IMG/VR virus record: IMGVR_UViG_3300028840_002524
Location: 1 to 64,000 of that record
Length of the DNA stretch: 64,000 nt
From: a virus
Direction: 5' to 3' (one strand)
Program-made: the position numbers and the translations under genes
The notes under the pieces: generated by a model
The model's input: the letters and a program-made list of their open reading frames with translations, nothing else
Told to the model about the DNA's origin: nothing
Databases searched by the model: none
Shown: positions 43,799 through 52,637 of the stretch, in pieces
Layout: each line of letters starts with the position of its first letter
How positions within the stretch are numbered: the first letter of the stretch is position 1

Positions 43799-46700
43799 AT
43801 GGCGCAGAACGTGGCAGGCATCGACATTCGGGAAATCGACCTATCTCTATACGTCCCGACGGGCAGCAACGCCATCTTCGGCGTCGTGGGCCCCGCCACC
43901 AAGGGCGACACGGACGTGCTCGGGACCTACACGGACGAGGGAAACTTCGTGGCCGCACGCGGCCGTCCCGTGGACCGGCAGCACAGCGTCCGGGCAGGCA
44001 TCCGCTACCTGCGGAACGGCAATCAGCTCAAGCACGTGCGCGTGGCGGGGACGCTGCTCGACACGGCCGAGCTGACACTCCGGAACGCAACCCTGGACAA
44101 GGACATCGTGACCTTCACGGCCAAGTCGCCGGGCACCTGGGCGAACGGAAACGTCCAGATCGGGATCGTGCACAACGGTTCCCCCGCGACCTCCTACGAC
44201 GTTTACGTGTACTTCTACGGCGTGCGCGTGGACGGCGGGGCCTACACCAACATGACCAACGCCACGATCACCACGCTCATGGCGAATGACCCCTACGTGG
44301 ACGTGGCCCTCGACACAGGCGCCGGGACGGATTTCCCCGACGAAACCACCGACGCGGTGACGAGCCAGCTCACCCCCGAGTCCCTCGCAGGCGGCGAGGA
44401 CGGAGCATTCGCCTCGACGCGCTCCGACGACTCCTCGACCGGTGGCCTCGGCGAGCAGACCGCCTACTCGGGCGTCACCATCGCCACAGGCGACGGCGCC
44501 TCCACGACCCTGAGCGGGACCGTGAGCCCCGGAGCACCCATCACGCCGGGCACGTTCATCATCACGAGCCCCGGTCCTGTGGTGTGGACCGACGACGGTG
44601 AGGGCAATCTCGCCAGCGCCGGGCCCGATGCCGGGTTCATCAACTACCAGACGGGCGAGTTCGTCCTGGAATTCACCGCAGCCCCGGCCCTCGCGTCCCT
44701 GATCACGGCGGCATGGACAACCGGGTGGGGCGAGACGGCCGACACGGCCGTGGCCGCAACGCTCGCCTACAGCGGCACGCTCTCGCGGCCGGGCGTCTAT
44801 CCCGGGGCGGCAGCGGGCGCGAACAAGGTTCTCTTCACCCACCTCCTCACGCAGGCAGCGGCAGCCGTGGGCGGCGGTGCGGGAACCGTGAACTTCCTCG
44901 CCCTCTTCGGCGGGGCGGTCTACGTCTCGGATGACATCGAGATCAGCGCCACCATCGGCGCCGTCGTTCGGACGTTCACCTGGGACGGAACCCTGACGGC
45001 GGCCGGGCTCGTGAACGTCGCCTCGGACACAGGAGGCTACACGGCCACAATCGACCCCTCCAACGGGGACACCACATTCTCCACAGGCCCGGACAACGCC
45101 ACGAACATCGACATCGAGGCACGGCATCACGCCTCGGACGACGGCACCGGCGTGCTCACGGGTGTGAACGTGGCTTCCGGAACCATCAACTACCAGACGG
45201 GTGCGTGGACGCTGACCTTCACGGCACAGCCCACGGTGGGAGGCACCATCGACGCCTACTACCGCCACGCCACGATCCTCGGTACCGGTGACGGGTCCAC
45301 CAAGGACTACAGCGGCACCCTGGAGGAATACCCGGTTCGGCCGGGCACCGTGGTGGTCACGGACCTCACGGAAACCTTCACCGACAACGGCGACGGCACC
45401 CTCACGGGTGGCGCGGGCGGAACGGGAACCATCGACTACTGGACCGGTGTGATCTCGGTCTCCTTCTTCGCCAACGTCGCCCTCGGGGATGAGGTGATCG
45501 TGACGGCCGACCGCATCCTGGCCCACATGACCTCCATCCTCGGCGGCCCCATCGGCAACGAGCGCACGATCACCGGCGGCGTGATCACCGACGGCCTCTA
45601 CGCCATCCTCGATTCGGGATCCGTCTCGGGGCTGCGGTTCCGGGTGATGTTCGACAGCGCGGCCGTCGAGACCTACGACAACGTGGCCGACCTCGCCGCC
45701 CTGCTCACCACGGTGAACGGGGTTTCCGAGTACGTCACCCTGGAAAGCCTGATCACGACGGCCGAGCCCGACGTGACGGCGGCCCAGAACGTGGGCATGG
45801 CGGGGGCGTTCACCAACAGCGACGTGGTGGGGGCCAAGGTGGGCAGCACCTACACCGGCCTCCAGCTCTTCTCGAACCCGGACACGGTGCCCTGCCACTT
45901 CATCACCACCCCGGGCATCTTCCACCGGCAGGTCCAGGACGCCGGGATCACCCTGTGCTCCACCGGCGGCCGACGGTGCATCTGGATCCACTCCATGCCC
46001 GACTTCACGCCCCCGGAGCAGATGACCGACGATCTCCCGGGCGTAAACTCGGCCGATCCCGTGCAGGACATGATCGACTACTCGAACGGCTCCTACACGG
46101 CGGTCGCCAAGGTTCCGTACCCGCCCCTCTCGGCCTGGAACTCCTCCTTCGGGGCGGCCTTTGGAACGTGGCTGAACTACTACGACCAGTACACCGACGC
46201 GGACGTGTGGGAACCGCCCGAGGGCGACATCGGCTCCCTCGCCGCCTACACGGACAACAACGCCTATGCGTGGTACCCCATCGCGGGCGAGCAGCGCGGC
46301 GGCGTCCGGGACGTGAACACCATCCGGTACAGCCCGGACAAGAACGAGCGCAAGCTCATGGGCCCCACCACCTCGGTGAGCACGCCCAACGTGATCAACC
46401 CCCTGGTCCGGTTCGAGGGCCGGGGCATCTACCTGTACGGGCAGCGGACCACCCAGAGGAACGCGACCGCCTTGGACCGCATCAACGTGCGGTGGACCCT
46501 GAACGTCGTGGAGAACCAGATCGACGTGGTGTCCCGGGTGTTCCCCTTCGAGATCAACGACGACGTGCTGTGGCGCCAGATCGAAGCCGCCGTCCGGTCC
46601 ATCGTGGACCCCGTGGCCGAGCTCCGAGGGTTCACGGACGTTCGCGTGGTGTGCGACGAAACCACCACGCTCCCCACGGACATCGAGAACTACCGCGCCA

Positions 46701-46807
46701 TCTGCAAGGTGTTCATCAAGCCCGCGCTGGCGATGGAGGAGCTGGAATACCAGATGATCCTCACGCCGCAGGGCGTGGACTTCGACACGGTGGCCCCCGT
46801 CGGCTAA
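43799..46807 (+). CDS. Contractile tail sheath protein (1002 aa)
   Basis: GGAGG precedes the ATG. The N-terminus (VAGIDIREIDLSLYVPTGSN; FGVVGPATKGDTDVLGTYTD) and C-terminus (GRGIYLYGQRTTQRNATALD; RINVRWTLNVVENQIDVVSR; LTPQGVDF) are typical of sheath proteins. It is about twice the length of simple sheaths because of several inserted domains (about residues 200-640), three of them related to the recurrent beta module (44537-44730, 45163-45270, 45329-45513). One stretch of 26 nt is identical to the gene at 21912. The tube gene follows. Confidence 0.9.
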   Translation: MAQNVAGIDIREIDLSLYVPTGSNAIFGVVGPATKGDTDVLGTYTDEGNFVAARGRPVDRQHSVRAGIRYLRNGNQLKHVRVAGTLLDTAELTLRNATLDKDIVTFTAKSPGTWANGNVQIGIVHNGSPATSYDVYVYFYGVRVDGGAYTNMTNATITTLMANDPYVDVALDTGAGTDFPDETTDAVTSQLTPESLAGGEDGAFASTRSDDSSTGGLGEQTAYSGVTIATGDGASTTLSGTVSPGAPITPGTFIITSPGPVVWTDDGEGNLASAGPDAGFINYQTGEFVLEFTAAPALASLITAAWTTGWGETADTAVAATLAYSGTLSRPGVYPGAAAGANKVLFTHLLTQAAAAVGGGAGTVNFLALFGGAVYVSDDIEISATIGAVVRTFTWDGTLTAAGLVNVASDTGGYTATIDPSNGDTTFSTGPDNATNIDIEARHHASDDGTGVLTGVNVASGTINYQTGAWTLTFTAQPTVGGTIDAYYRHATILGTGDGSTKDYSGTLEEYPVRPGTVVVTDLTETFTDNGDGTLTGGAGGTGTIDYWTGVISVSFFANVALGDEVIVTADRILAHMTSILGGPIGNERTITGGVITDGLYAILDSGSVSGLRFRVMFDSAAVETYDNVADLAALLTTVNGVSEYVTLESLITTAEPDVTAAQNVGMAGAFTNSDVVGAKVGSTYTGLQLFSNPDTVPCHFITTPGIFHRQVQDAGITLCSTGGRRCIWIHSMPDFTPPEQMTDDLPGVNSADPVQDMIDYSNGSYTAVAKVPYPPLSAWNSSFGAAFGTWLNYYDQYTDADVWEPPEGDIGSLAAYTDNNAYAWYPIAGEQRGGVRDVNTIRYSPDKNERKLMGPTTSVSTPNVINPLVRFEGRGIYLYGQRTTQRNATALDRINVRWTLNVVENQIDVVSRVFPFEINDDVLWRQIEAAVRSIVDPVAELRGFTDVRVVCDETTTLPTDIENYRAICKVFIKPALAMEELEYQMILTPQGVDFDTVAPVG

Positions 46808-46848
46808 AGCCGGGGAACGCATGACGACCGACTATTAGGAGTAGAAAC

Positions 46849-47388
46849 ATGGCCCTCGCATATCGCTACACGGGCGGCCACCTGCGGCAGGCTCAAGGCA
46901 GGTGGAACGAGCAGAAGAGCAACATGGGGATGATCGAGCTCCACGTGGACACCCTCGGCATCCCCGGGGGGCAGGAAATCCTGTCCCTGTCCTTCTCGGA
47001 AGCGACCATCCCCGGCCGCAAGATCACCCGGGGGCAGATCGAGTACCTGAACGGCACGGTCTTCTACCCGCAGCGGCCCGAGCCCCTGGGCGAAATGCCC
47101 ATCATCTTCCGCGACTACATCGACTCGAACACACGGCTCACCATCGAGCGGTGGTTCGACAAGGTGTACGACGAGCGGACGGGGCTCATGACCGTCACGA
47201 ACCGGCTCAAGGTGTCGGGCCACCTCGTGCTCTTCGGCTCGGACGGCGTGACCGGGATTCGCACCTACACCCTCTTCGGCGTTTTCCCCATGGGCGAACC
47301 CGACATCCGGGTGGACCACAAGACCGGTGAGCAGATCCTCATGGAGATGAACCTCTCCGTGGACCTCATCCAGGGCAAGCGCGTGTAA
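46849..47388 (+). CDS. Tail tube protein (179 aa)
   Basis: AGGAG precedes the ATG, directly after the sheath gene. The size and pattern fit tubes of the T4 gp19 type: EILSLSFSEATIPGRKITRG, EMPIIFRDYIDSNTRLTIER, WFDKVYDERTGLMTV and RTYTLFGVFPMGEPD. A terminator follows, so the sheath and tube close one unit. Confidence 0.85.
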   Translation: MALAYRYTGGHLRQAQGRWNEQKSNMGMIELHVDTLGIPGGQEILSLSFSEATIPGRKITRGQIEYLNGTVFYPQRPEPLGEMPIIFRDYIDSNTRLTIERWFDKVYDERTGLMTVTNRLKVSGHLVLFGSDGVTGIRTYTLFGVFPMGEPDIRVDHKTGEQILMEMNLSVDLIQGKRV

Positions 47389-47395
47389 AAGGAGT

Positions 47396-47420
47396 GGGGA
47401 CCTCCGGGGGTCCCCTTCCT
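47396..47420 (+). terminator. Terminator after the tail tube gene
   Basis: GGGGACC (47396-47402) and GGTCCCC (47409-47415) form a perfect 7-bp stem around TCCGGG, followed by TTCCTATCC. It may be leaky and reduce expression of the chaperone relative to the tube. Confidence 0.6.
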
Positions 47421-47447
47421 ATCCATCTATTCTGAAAGGGGCGAAGC

Positions 47448-48320
47448 ATGACCGACGACGCTGCACAGACGGAAGCGGCCGGGAACGGGCACCCGGCAGC
47501 GACCGCCGAGACCGCTGCACCGCCAGCGGCAGAAAAGGGCATCACCCTGCCATACGATCTCCCCTCCAGAGGGGTGTTCTACGGGGAGAAGCTCCCCAAC
47601 GGCACGGTGACCATGTTCCCCATTCGAGGGGAGCAAGAGGAACTCCTCGCCGGGGCCGGGGATGGTGTCGAAGCCACGCCGGTTTTCCGGTCCGTGGTAG
47701 CGCAACTCTCCGACCTCAAGGGCCTCGCTTACGAGGACCTCCTCCTGAGCGACTGGGTGGCCCTTCTCCTGAACCTTCTCGCGTTCTCGTACACGCCTAT
47801 CGTGCGCCTGCGGCCGCGATGCACCTACTGTCACAAGTTCTTCCCCAAGCACGTCAACATCGAGGAGATGCCGTGCACCGTGGTGAAGGATGAGGAACGA
47901 GACAAGTGGGCCTCGGCGTTCAAAACGGACCCTCTTCCGTTCAGCAAGGCCGTCGTGGAGTGGAAATTGCTCACACTCAGCGACATGATCCGGGCGGAGG
48001 AGTGGGCCGAGCAGCAGCAAAGCACCCAGATGACCCCGGGAAGCCCGCTGCACACGTACACCATCGCCCGCCACATCAAGACCATCAACGGCAAGGAGAC
48101 CAAGATTCTCCACGCCATCGACTGGGTGCGGCAGGCGTACGGGCGCGACCTTCGTGCGCTCTCCGAGGAGTTCCGGAAGTGGGAGACGGGCTACGACCTG
48201 ACTCCCAAGTTCAGATGCCCGCACTGTGGGGGCACGTTCCGACAGAAGCTTCCGCTGGACGGCAGCTTTTTTCGTGCGGTTCGTTCCGGACCTGGAGAAT
48301 CTCCGTCGCCAGAGGTTTGA
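47448..48320 (+). CDS. Tail assembly chaperone / gp26-like protein, zero-frame product (290 aa)
   Basis: AAGGGGCGAAGC precedes the ATG. After an Ala/Thr-rich disordered N-terminus (1-33), LPYDLPSRGVFYGEKLPNGT and FPIRGEQEELL match the start of T4 gp26-like baseplate/chaperone proteins. Two Cys pairs (CTYCHKFF near 125; CPHCGGTF near 257) look like a zinc ribbon split across the fold. It lies between tube and tape measure, the classical place of tail chaperones. Near its end a TTTTTTC run could move some ribosomes into the next frame, fusing it to the 48325 product (about 342 aa in total). Confidence 0.75.
   Translation: MTDDAAQTEAAGNGHPAATAETAAPPAAEKGITLPYDLPSRGVFYGEKLPNGTVTMFPIRGEQEELLAGAGDGVEATPVFRSVVAQLSDLKGLAYEDLLLSDWVALLLNLLAFSYTPIVRLRPRCTYCHKFFPKHVNIEEMPCTVVKDEERDKWASAFKTDPLPFSKAVVEWKLLTLSDMIRAEEWAEQQQSTQMTPGSPLHTYTIARHIKTINGKETKILHAIDWVRQAYGRDLRALSEEFRKWETGYDLTPKFRCPHCGGTFRQKLPLDGSFFRAVRSGPGESPSPEV
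48267..48273 (+). promoter_or_regulatory. Candidate programmed frameshift site
   Basis: The zero frame reads AGC TTT TTT CGT. Phe-tRNA on TTT (48270-48272) can slip +1 to TTC with full pairing; a -2 slip on the T-run gives the same frame. The shifted frame continues as VRFVPDLENLRRQRFDI into the small gene, which looks more protein-like than the zero-frame end. Frameshifting at this position is well known for tail chaperones. Confidence 0.5.
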
Positions 48321-48324
48321 CATC

Positions 48325-48477
48325 ATGGTCCATGGGAAGCAGCCCTACGAGTCGTGGGCTGCGATGACCTCTTGGCAGCGTGAGGATTTCGTGGCTCGGC
48401 TCGCGGACAAGTTCCGCGAGGAGAAAGCGAGACACGATGACGCGATGAGGAAAGCGCGTAGTGGCCGACGCGGTTGA
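48325..48477 (+). CDS. Chaperone extension, probably made by frameshift (50 aa from own ATG)
   Basis: The frame is open from 48226. An ATG at 48325 with AGAGG 9 nt upstream could start a free 50-residue protein (MVHGKQPYESWAAMTSWQRE...), but the residues before it (FVRFVPDLENLRRQRFDI) also look coding, which favours a fusion to the 47448 product. The protein is charged and helical and overlaps the tape measure gene, as the T part of G/GT chaperones does. Confidence 0.6.
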   Translation: MVHGKQPYESWAAMTSWQREDFVARLADKFREEKARHDDAMRKARSGRRG

Positions 48478-50443
48478 GAATTTGGGGTTTGTTTTCTCCG
48501 CCAAGGACCTCGCCTCGGGTGTGGTCTCCAAGGCCGAGGAGAACATGGAGGCCGCCGTCACGACGGCCGAAGCCCACGTTACGGACCTCGCCGACGCTGC
48601 CGAGGACGCCACCCAGACCATCGGAACGAGTACCGATTCGGTTGTTTCGGCCATCCAAGGGGGCTTCAATCAGACCAATCTGATCCTACGCTCCCTCACG
48701 ATGGCCCTCACCACTTCCACGGATGAAATACTTGCGGCGACTGGCGCTGCCGCAGAGGGCCTCGGCGAGCTGGACACGGCCGCCGAGGACGCAAAGAAGG
48801 GAACCGACTCCCTCGCCAAGTCCTCGGAGGGACTCTTCGGCAAACTGAACTTCGTTCAAGGCGCCATCGGGTCCATCGTTAAGCTGGGCGGCATAGGGAT
48901 GATCTTCGGCGCCGGGTTCGGCCTGGGGATGAAGGGCATCACGGCCCTGATCAACCTGATCAGCGAGACTCTACAGCCCGCCCTGGAGATCCTCACCAAC
49001 GCTTTCAAGACGGCCTTTGCTCCCGTGTCGGAGGAGCTCTACAAGCTGGCCGTCCAGGTGGCTCCCCTCCTCACCAAGGCCATCATGCCGGTGGTGGATA
49101 TACTCACGGAGATCATTCCACACATCGGGAACTTTGTCGCCGACCTGACGGCAGGCGGCGGCATGATGGGGACAGTGTTCGGGGGGCTTAAAACCCTATT
49201 CGACAACCTACGCGCCCCGGTGATGACCATCGTGGAGACCCTCGGCAACCTCGCCAAGACGGTTCTCCCGGTCCTCCTCCGGGTGTTCAACATGATTGTG
49301 GAGTCGGCCGTCGTTCCCATCCTCACCAAGGTGGCGAACATCCTCGCGGCCGTGATCCAGCGCCTCGCTCCCATCATCGAGAAGCTCATCCTGAAGCTGG
49401 AGCCCATCTTCGGCCTTGTGATCGAGGCCGTAGCCGAGGTGGCTGACATCCTCCTCGACGCGCTGCTCCCGGCGATGGAGCCGATCCTGGACATGCTCGA
49501 CGAAATGCTCCCCGATCTCGTGCCTCTCCTCAAGGAAATGGTGGTGGCGTGGCTCGAAATGGCGAAAGCCCTGGTCCCCATCCTGCCGCCGCTCATCAAA
49601 CTGGTGGCGCTCCTCGTGGGGAAGGTCCTCGGACCCGTCGCGCTCAAGGCTCTGGGCATGTATATCAAGCTGTGGACGGAGGTTTACAAGCTCATCGCCA
49701 AGCTTCTCACCCCGGCAATCAAATGGGTGGCCCGGTTCCTCGCCGACATCGCCCGGGAGTGGGACAACATGGGCCTGTCTGCCAAGGAAACCCTCGATCT
49801 CATCTGGTGGGGGGTGAAGCAGGCGTGGGAATGGATCGTGGACAAGTCGAAGTGGCTGTCCGAGAAGGTGATTGGGTTCTTCACAGGCATTCCCGATATG
49901 CTGAAAGGGGCCTTTACCTCCTACATGGACTGGCTCAAGGGGGCTTACGAGTCCATTTTCAAGTTCCTGGGACTCGAATCGACCGGGAAAATAGCGGGGG
50001 CGTTCATTGATACCCTCAAAAACCTTGTCCTCGCCCCCATCGACACCATCAAAGCGATCATAAATGACACGATCATCGACACGATCAACACCATTCTCGC
50101 GTGGAAAGTGCCGGTGATCGGCGGGACGCTGGCGAAAAACCTCGGTTTGAACACACTCCCGTACCTCCAACAGGGCGGAATCGTCACAGAACCCACCGTG
50201 GCGACCCTTGTGGAGAAGGGAATCCCCGAGGCCGTGGTTCCGCTGGAGCCCACATACATCCAAAGATTCATGGCGAGCGTTATGCCGAGCCTCGGGGCGC
50301 AGGAAATGGGGCCTGTGGAGGTTCGGACGGACTCGGAACTCAAGGATCTTCTGCGCGAGGCCGTGGGTTTCCTCGCCAAGATCGCCACAAAACTCGATGA
50401 GGGCGAGCAGCGACGCGCCCCGTCCCTCGGTGGAGGCTTCTAA
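48461..50443 (+). CDS. Tape measure protein (660 aa)
   Basis: GTG start with GAGGAAA upstream, overlapping the chaperone extension by 17 nt. Long helical, Ala/Leu-rich sequence with several hydrophobic stretches (GSIVKLGGIGMIFGAGFGLG near 140; ILPPLIKLVALLVGKVLGPV near 370) and heptad-like repeats (VVPILTKVANILAAVIQRLA; ILDMLDEMLPDLVPLLKEMV) is typical of tape measures. It lies between the chaperone and baseplate hub genes. If length scales as in other phages, about 660 residues imply a tail near 100 nm. Confidence 0.85.
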   Translation: MADAVENLGFVFSAKDLASGVVSKAEENMEAAVTTAEAHVTDLADAAEDATQTIGTSTDSVVSAIQGGFNQTNLILRSLTMALTTSTDEILAATGAAAEGLGELDTAAEDAKKGTDSLAKSSEGLFGKLNFVQGAIGSIVKLGGIGMIFGAGFGLGMKGITALINLISETLQPALEILTNAFKTAFAPVSEELYKLAVQVAPLLTKAIMPVVDILTEIIPHIGNFVADLTAGGGMMGTVFGGLKTLFDNLRAPVMTIVETLGNLAKTVLPVLLRVFNMIVESAVVPILTKVANILAAVIQRLAPIIEKLILKLEPIFGLVIEAVAEVADILLDALLPAMEPILDMLDEMLPDLVPLLKEMVVAWLEMAKALVPILPPLIKLVALLVGKVLGPVALKALGMYIKLWTEVYKLIAKLLTPAIKWVARFLADIAREWDNMGLSAKETLDLIWWGVKQAWEWIVDKSKWLSEKVIGFFTGIPDMLKGAFTSYMDWLKGAYESIFKFLGLESTGKIAGAFIDTLKNLVLAPIDTIKAIINDTIIDTINTILAWKVPVIGGTLAKNLGLNTLPYLQQGGIVTEPTVATLVEKGIPEAVVPLEPTYIQRFMASVMPSLGAQEMGPVEVRTDSELKDLLREAVGFLAKIATKLDEGEQRRAPSLGGGF

Positions 50444-51078
50444 TGCCCGAAGGTCCTCCAGTCATGTGCTCCCTGGTGCTCGAAGCCGACCCGCTGAACC
50501 GGCTCAACTTCGAGTCGTTCCCGTCCGAGGAGGGGATTCGGGAGCAATACCAGAGCAACTGGAAACCCGGCATCGAGGCGGGCGCCTCGGAACCCCTGTA
50601 CTGGACGTGGCAGGGGGGTGGTTGGGCAAACTGGACCCTCACCCTCAAGTTCCAGGCCGGGGCCACCGAGTCCGCGACCCCTGGAAAGACGGATGATCAG
50701 ATTCTCCAGGAGATGGAGCGCAAACTGCGATGGATCCAGGCGCTCGGGGCGCCCAGGGGGCGCAAGAGGCAGCCCTCGGAGCTCCGGACCAACGCCCGGC
50801 CGGGCGACCCGCCCTACATCCTGGTGGTGTTTGGCGGCTTCATGACGCTGAGGAACCTCTGCCTTGGTGCCTCCGTCCAATGGACCGGGCCGTATGACCC
50901 GGTGACGGCCCGGCCGCACGGGGCAAAGGCCGAGATCGCTCTACAGCGCGTATCTGGCTTCTACCCGGACTGGTACACCATCGCGGAAGGGAAAACAACG
51001 CTGACCGGGCCGAGCAACCCGGTGTTCCAGGCCACACCCGAAGGCCCTGCGGCCGGTGGGGTGGTCGCAGTGGGATAA
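50443..51078 (+). CDS. Baseplate hub/tube-initiator protein, CIS Afp7-like N-terminal part (211 aa)
   Basis: TAATG overlap with the tape measure stop and GGAGG upstream. LNRLNFESFPSEEGIREQYQ, WTWQGGGWANWTLTLKFQAG, and ILVVFGGFMTLRNLCLGASV followed by GPYDPVTARPHGAKAEIALQ match the N-terminal part of Afp7-like proteins of contractile systems, which join the tube to the hub. In those proteins a LysM domain usually follows in the same chain; here it is the next gene. Confidence 0.6.
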   Translation: MPEGPPVMCSLVLEADPLNRLNFESFPSEEGIREQYQSNWKPGIEAGASEPLYWTWQGGGWANWTLTLKFQAGATESATPGKTDDQILQEMERKLRWIQALGAPRGRKRQPSELRTNARPGDPPYILVVFGGFMTLRNLCLGASVQWTGPYDPVTARPHGAKAEIALQRVSGFYPDWYTIAEGKTTLTGPSNPVFQATPEGPAAGGVVAVG

Positions 51079-51082
51079 AAGC

Positions 51083-51433
51083 ATGGCTTCTGACGGACAA
51101 TTCGAGCTGGACCTGCCTTTCACCTCTCCTTTCAAGGAGACACCCCTCTTCTTGAAGGACGGGAAGGCGTTTTTCGGCATCTGGAAGCCGCCTGCCATCC
51201 AGATCGACGGCGATGAGAAGCGGATCAAGGTGGATCTCGCCCACGAGGGCGACCTCACCAAGTACGCCGAGGAGGAATACGGCGATCCGAGCCTTTTCTG
51301 GGTGATCGGGCACGTGAACAAGATCAATTATCCGCCCCGGGACGTGGTGAACGGGCTCGTGATCATCATTCCCAAGGAGGAACACGTCATGGCGGCCCTC
51401 CAGGCGGCGCAGGAACGTAAACAAAATGTTTAG
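51083..51433 (+). CDS. LysM-type baseplate protein (116 aa)
   Basis: The frame is open from 51056, but the ATG at 51083 follows the previous stop directly and is chosen. DLTKYAEEEYGDPSLFWVIG, HVNKINYPPRDVVNGLVIII and PKEEHV form a LysM-like domain as in T4 gp53 and the C-terminal part of Afp7-like proteins. It overlaps the next gene by 8 nt. Confidence 0.7.
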   Translation: MASDGQFELDLPFTSPFKETPLFLKDGKAFFGIWKPPAIQIDGDEKRIKVDLAHEGDLTKYAEEEYGDPSLFWVIGHVNKINYPPRDVVNGLVIIIPKEEHVMAALQAAQERKQNV

Positions 51434-52637
51434 CAAGCAGCTAAAGATCGAAATCCTGGACCCCACGACGGGCGCGAAGGACGCCACGCCGCTCGTGGAG
51501 TCTTTTTCGATCCTCCACAGCGCCTTTCGGCACGGCCGACAGTGGGAAATTCGGTTCGCGGATGAGGACTGGAACTTCTGGGAGCCCTACGTGGCTGGAA
51601 TCGACCCTCTGCGCGTTCGGCTGACCTTTTCGAAGAGCAACACCCAGGAGACCACAGGATGGCTCACACTCTACGTGGACGCTTCTGAGGCCGACTACAA
51701 CCGCTCCAGGCTGGACGGGACTCTCCGTGGCGGTGACGCGCTCCTAAAGATGGCCCTGGAGGACAGGACCAAGGCGTGGCCGCAACTCACCGTGGACGCC
51801 ATCCTGACCCAACTCGCAGCGAGCTACGGATTCGTCCCGGACACCACGGGCATGCTCGGGTCCCGCACGTGGTACCAGCTCGACGAAACCGACATTGACT
51901 ACCTCAAGTATCTCCTGGGGTTCGCCTCGACCACGGGCGGCCGGGGAGACGTGTGGCTGTGGTTCGACAATGGGACGCTGCACCTCAAGCCTTTCGACAC
52001 CAAGGCCCCTTCGAAGGACAAGTACCTCATCGGGGGGATCGACGACAGGCTCGCGCACGCCCCGGCGGGATTCTACGGGGGACAAGTGGACAGGGGCGGC
52101 GGGCGCCTATTCGACGCCATCGCCCACGACACGAGCACAAAAACGACGCTCAGTTTCACGGCCGGGGCGGTCTCGGCCGGTGGCCCGGCGCTCTCCACCT
52201 TCGTTCCGCGCATCCCGGCCCAGGGCCGACGGAGCGCCTACGTCACGGACGCGGACATCTCGCTCCTGCGGGCGGTCGCGCAAGCCCGGTGGGCCAAGTA
52301 CGCCATGCGGTACTTTGGGATCACCCTCGAAACGAAGGGTTCCCTGCGCACAACCGTGGGCGACATGATCGAGGTGGACTTCCTCAAGGAGTACCCGGAC
52401 AAGGGGGCTTTCGTTCGAGGGCGCTACCCCGTGTTCGAGGTGGAGCACAAGTACACCAGGGGCGTGTTTCGGACCAATATCACCGGCTACCGTCGGGAAG
52501 CGGAGGCCGGGGAGACCGCTGCGGCGGGCGCCAACGTGTCCTCCTCTCGCGGGCAGGACGCATACTTGACCGAGCTCAAGACCGGGCAGACCGGCCTCGG
52601 GCAGGGCACGAAAGTGACGGCGAGGGCTCTCGGATGA
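51426..52637 (+). CDS. Baseplate hub protein, gpD/gp27-like (403 aa)
   Basis: AGGA lies upstream of the ATG, inside the previous gene. Features of VgrG-like/gp27-like hub proteins are visible: an N-terminal beta region (WLTLYVDASEADYNRSRLDG), a helical region with LTVDAILTQLAASYGF and WYQLDETDIDYLKYLLGFAS, a second beta domain, and GDMIEVDFL...RGRYPVFEVEHK near the C-terminus. It overlaps the spike gene by ATGA, as expected for hub and spike partners. Confidence 0.75.
   Translation: MFSKQLKIEILDPTTGAKDATPLVESFSILHSAFRHGRQWEIRFADEDWNFWEPYVAGIDPLRVRLTFSKSNTQETTGWLTLYVDASEADYNRSRLDGTLRGGDALLKMALEDRTKAWPQLTVDAILTQLAASYGFVPDTTGMLGSRTWYQLDETDIDYLKYLLGFASTTGGRGDVWLWFDNGTLHLKPFDTKAPSKDKYLIGGIDDRLAHAPAGFYGGQVDRGGGRLFDAIAHDTSTKTTLSFTAGAVSAGGPALSTFVPRIPAQGRRSAYVTDADISLLRAVAQARWAKYAMRYFGITLETKGSLRTTVGDMIEVDFLKEYPDKGAFVRGRYPVFEVEHKYTRGVFRTNITGYRREAEAGETAAAGANVSSSRGQDAYLTELKTGQTGLGQGTKVTARALG

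Noticed and set aside
43847-46822. A 991-codon antisense frame opposite the sheath gene
   Set aside because: It mirrors the sheath codons (Val/His/Gly/Arg-rich) and has no start signal, so it is a shadow.
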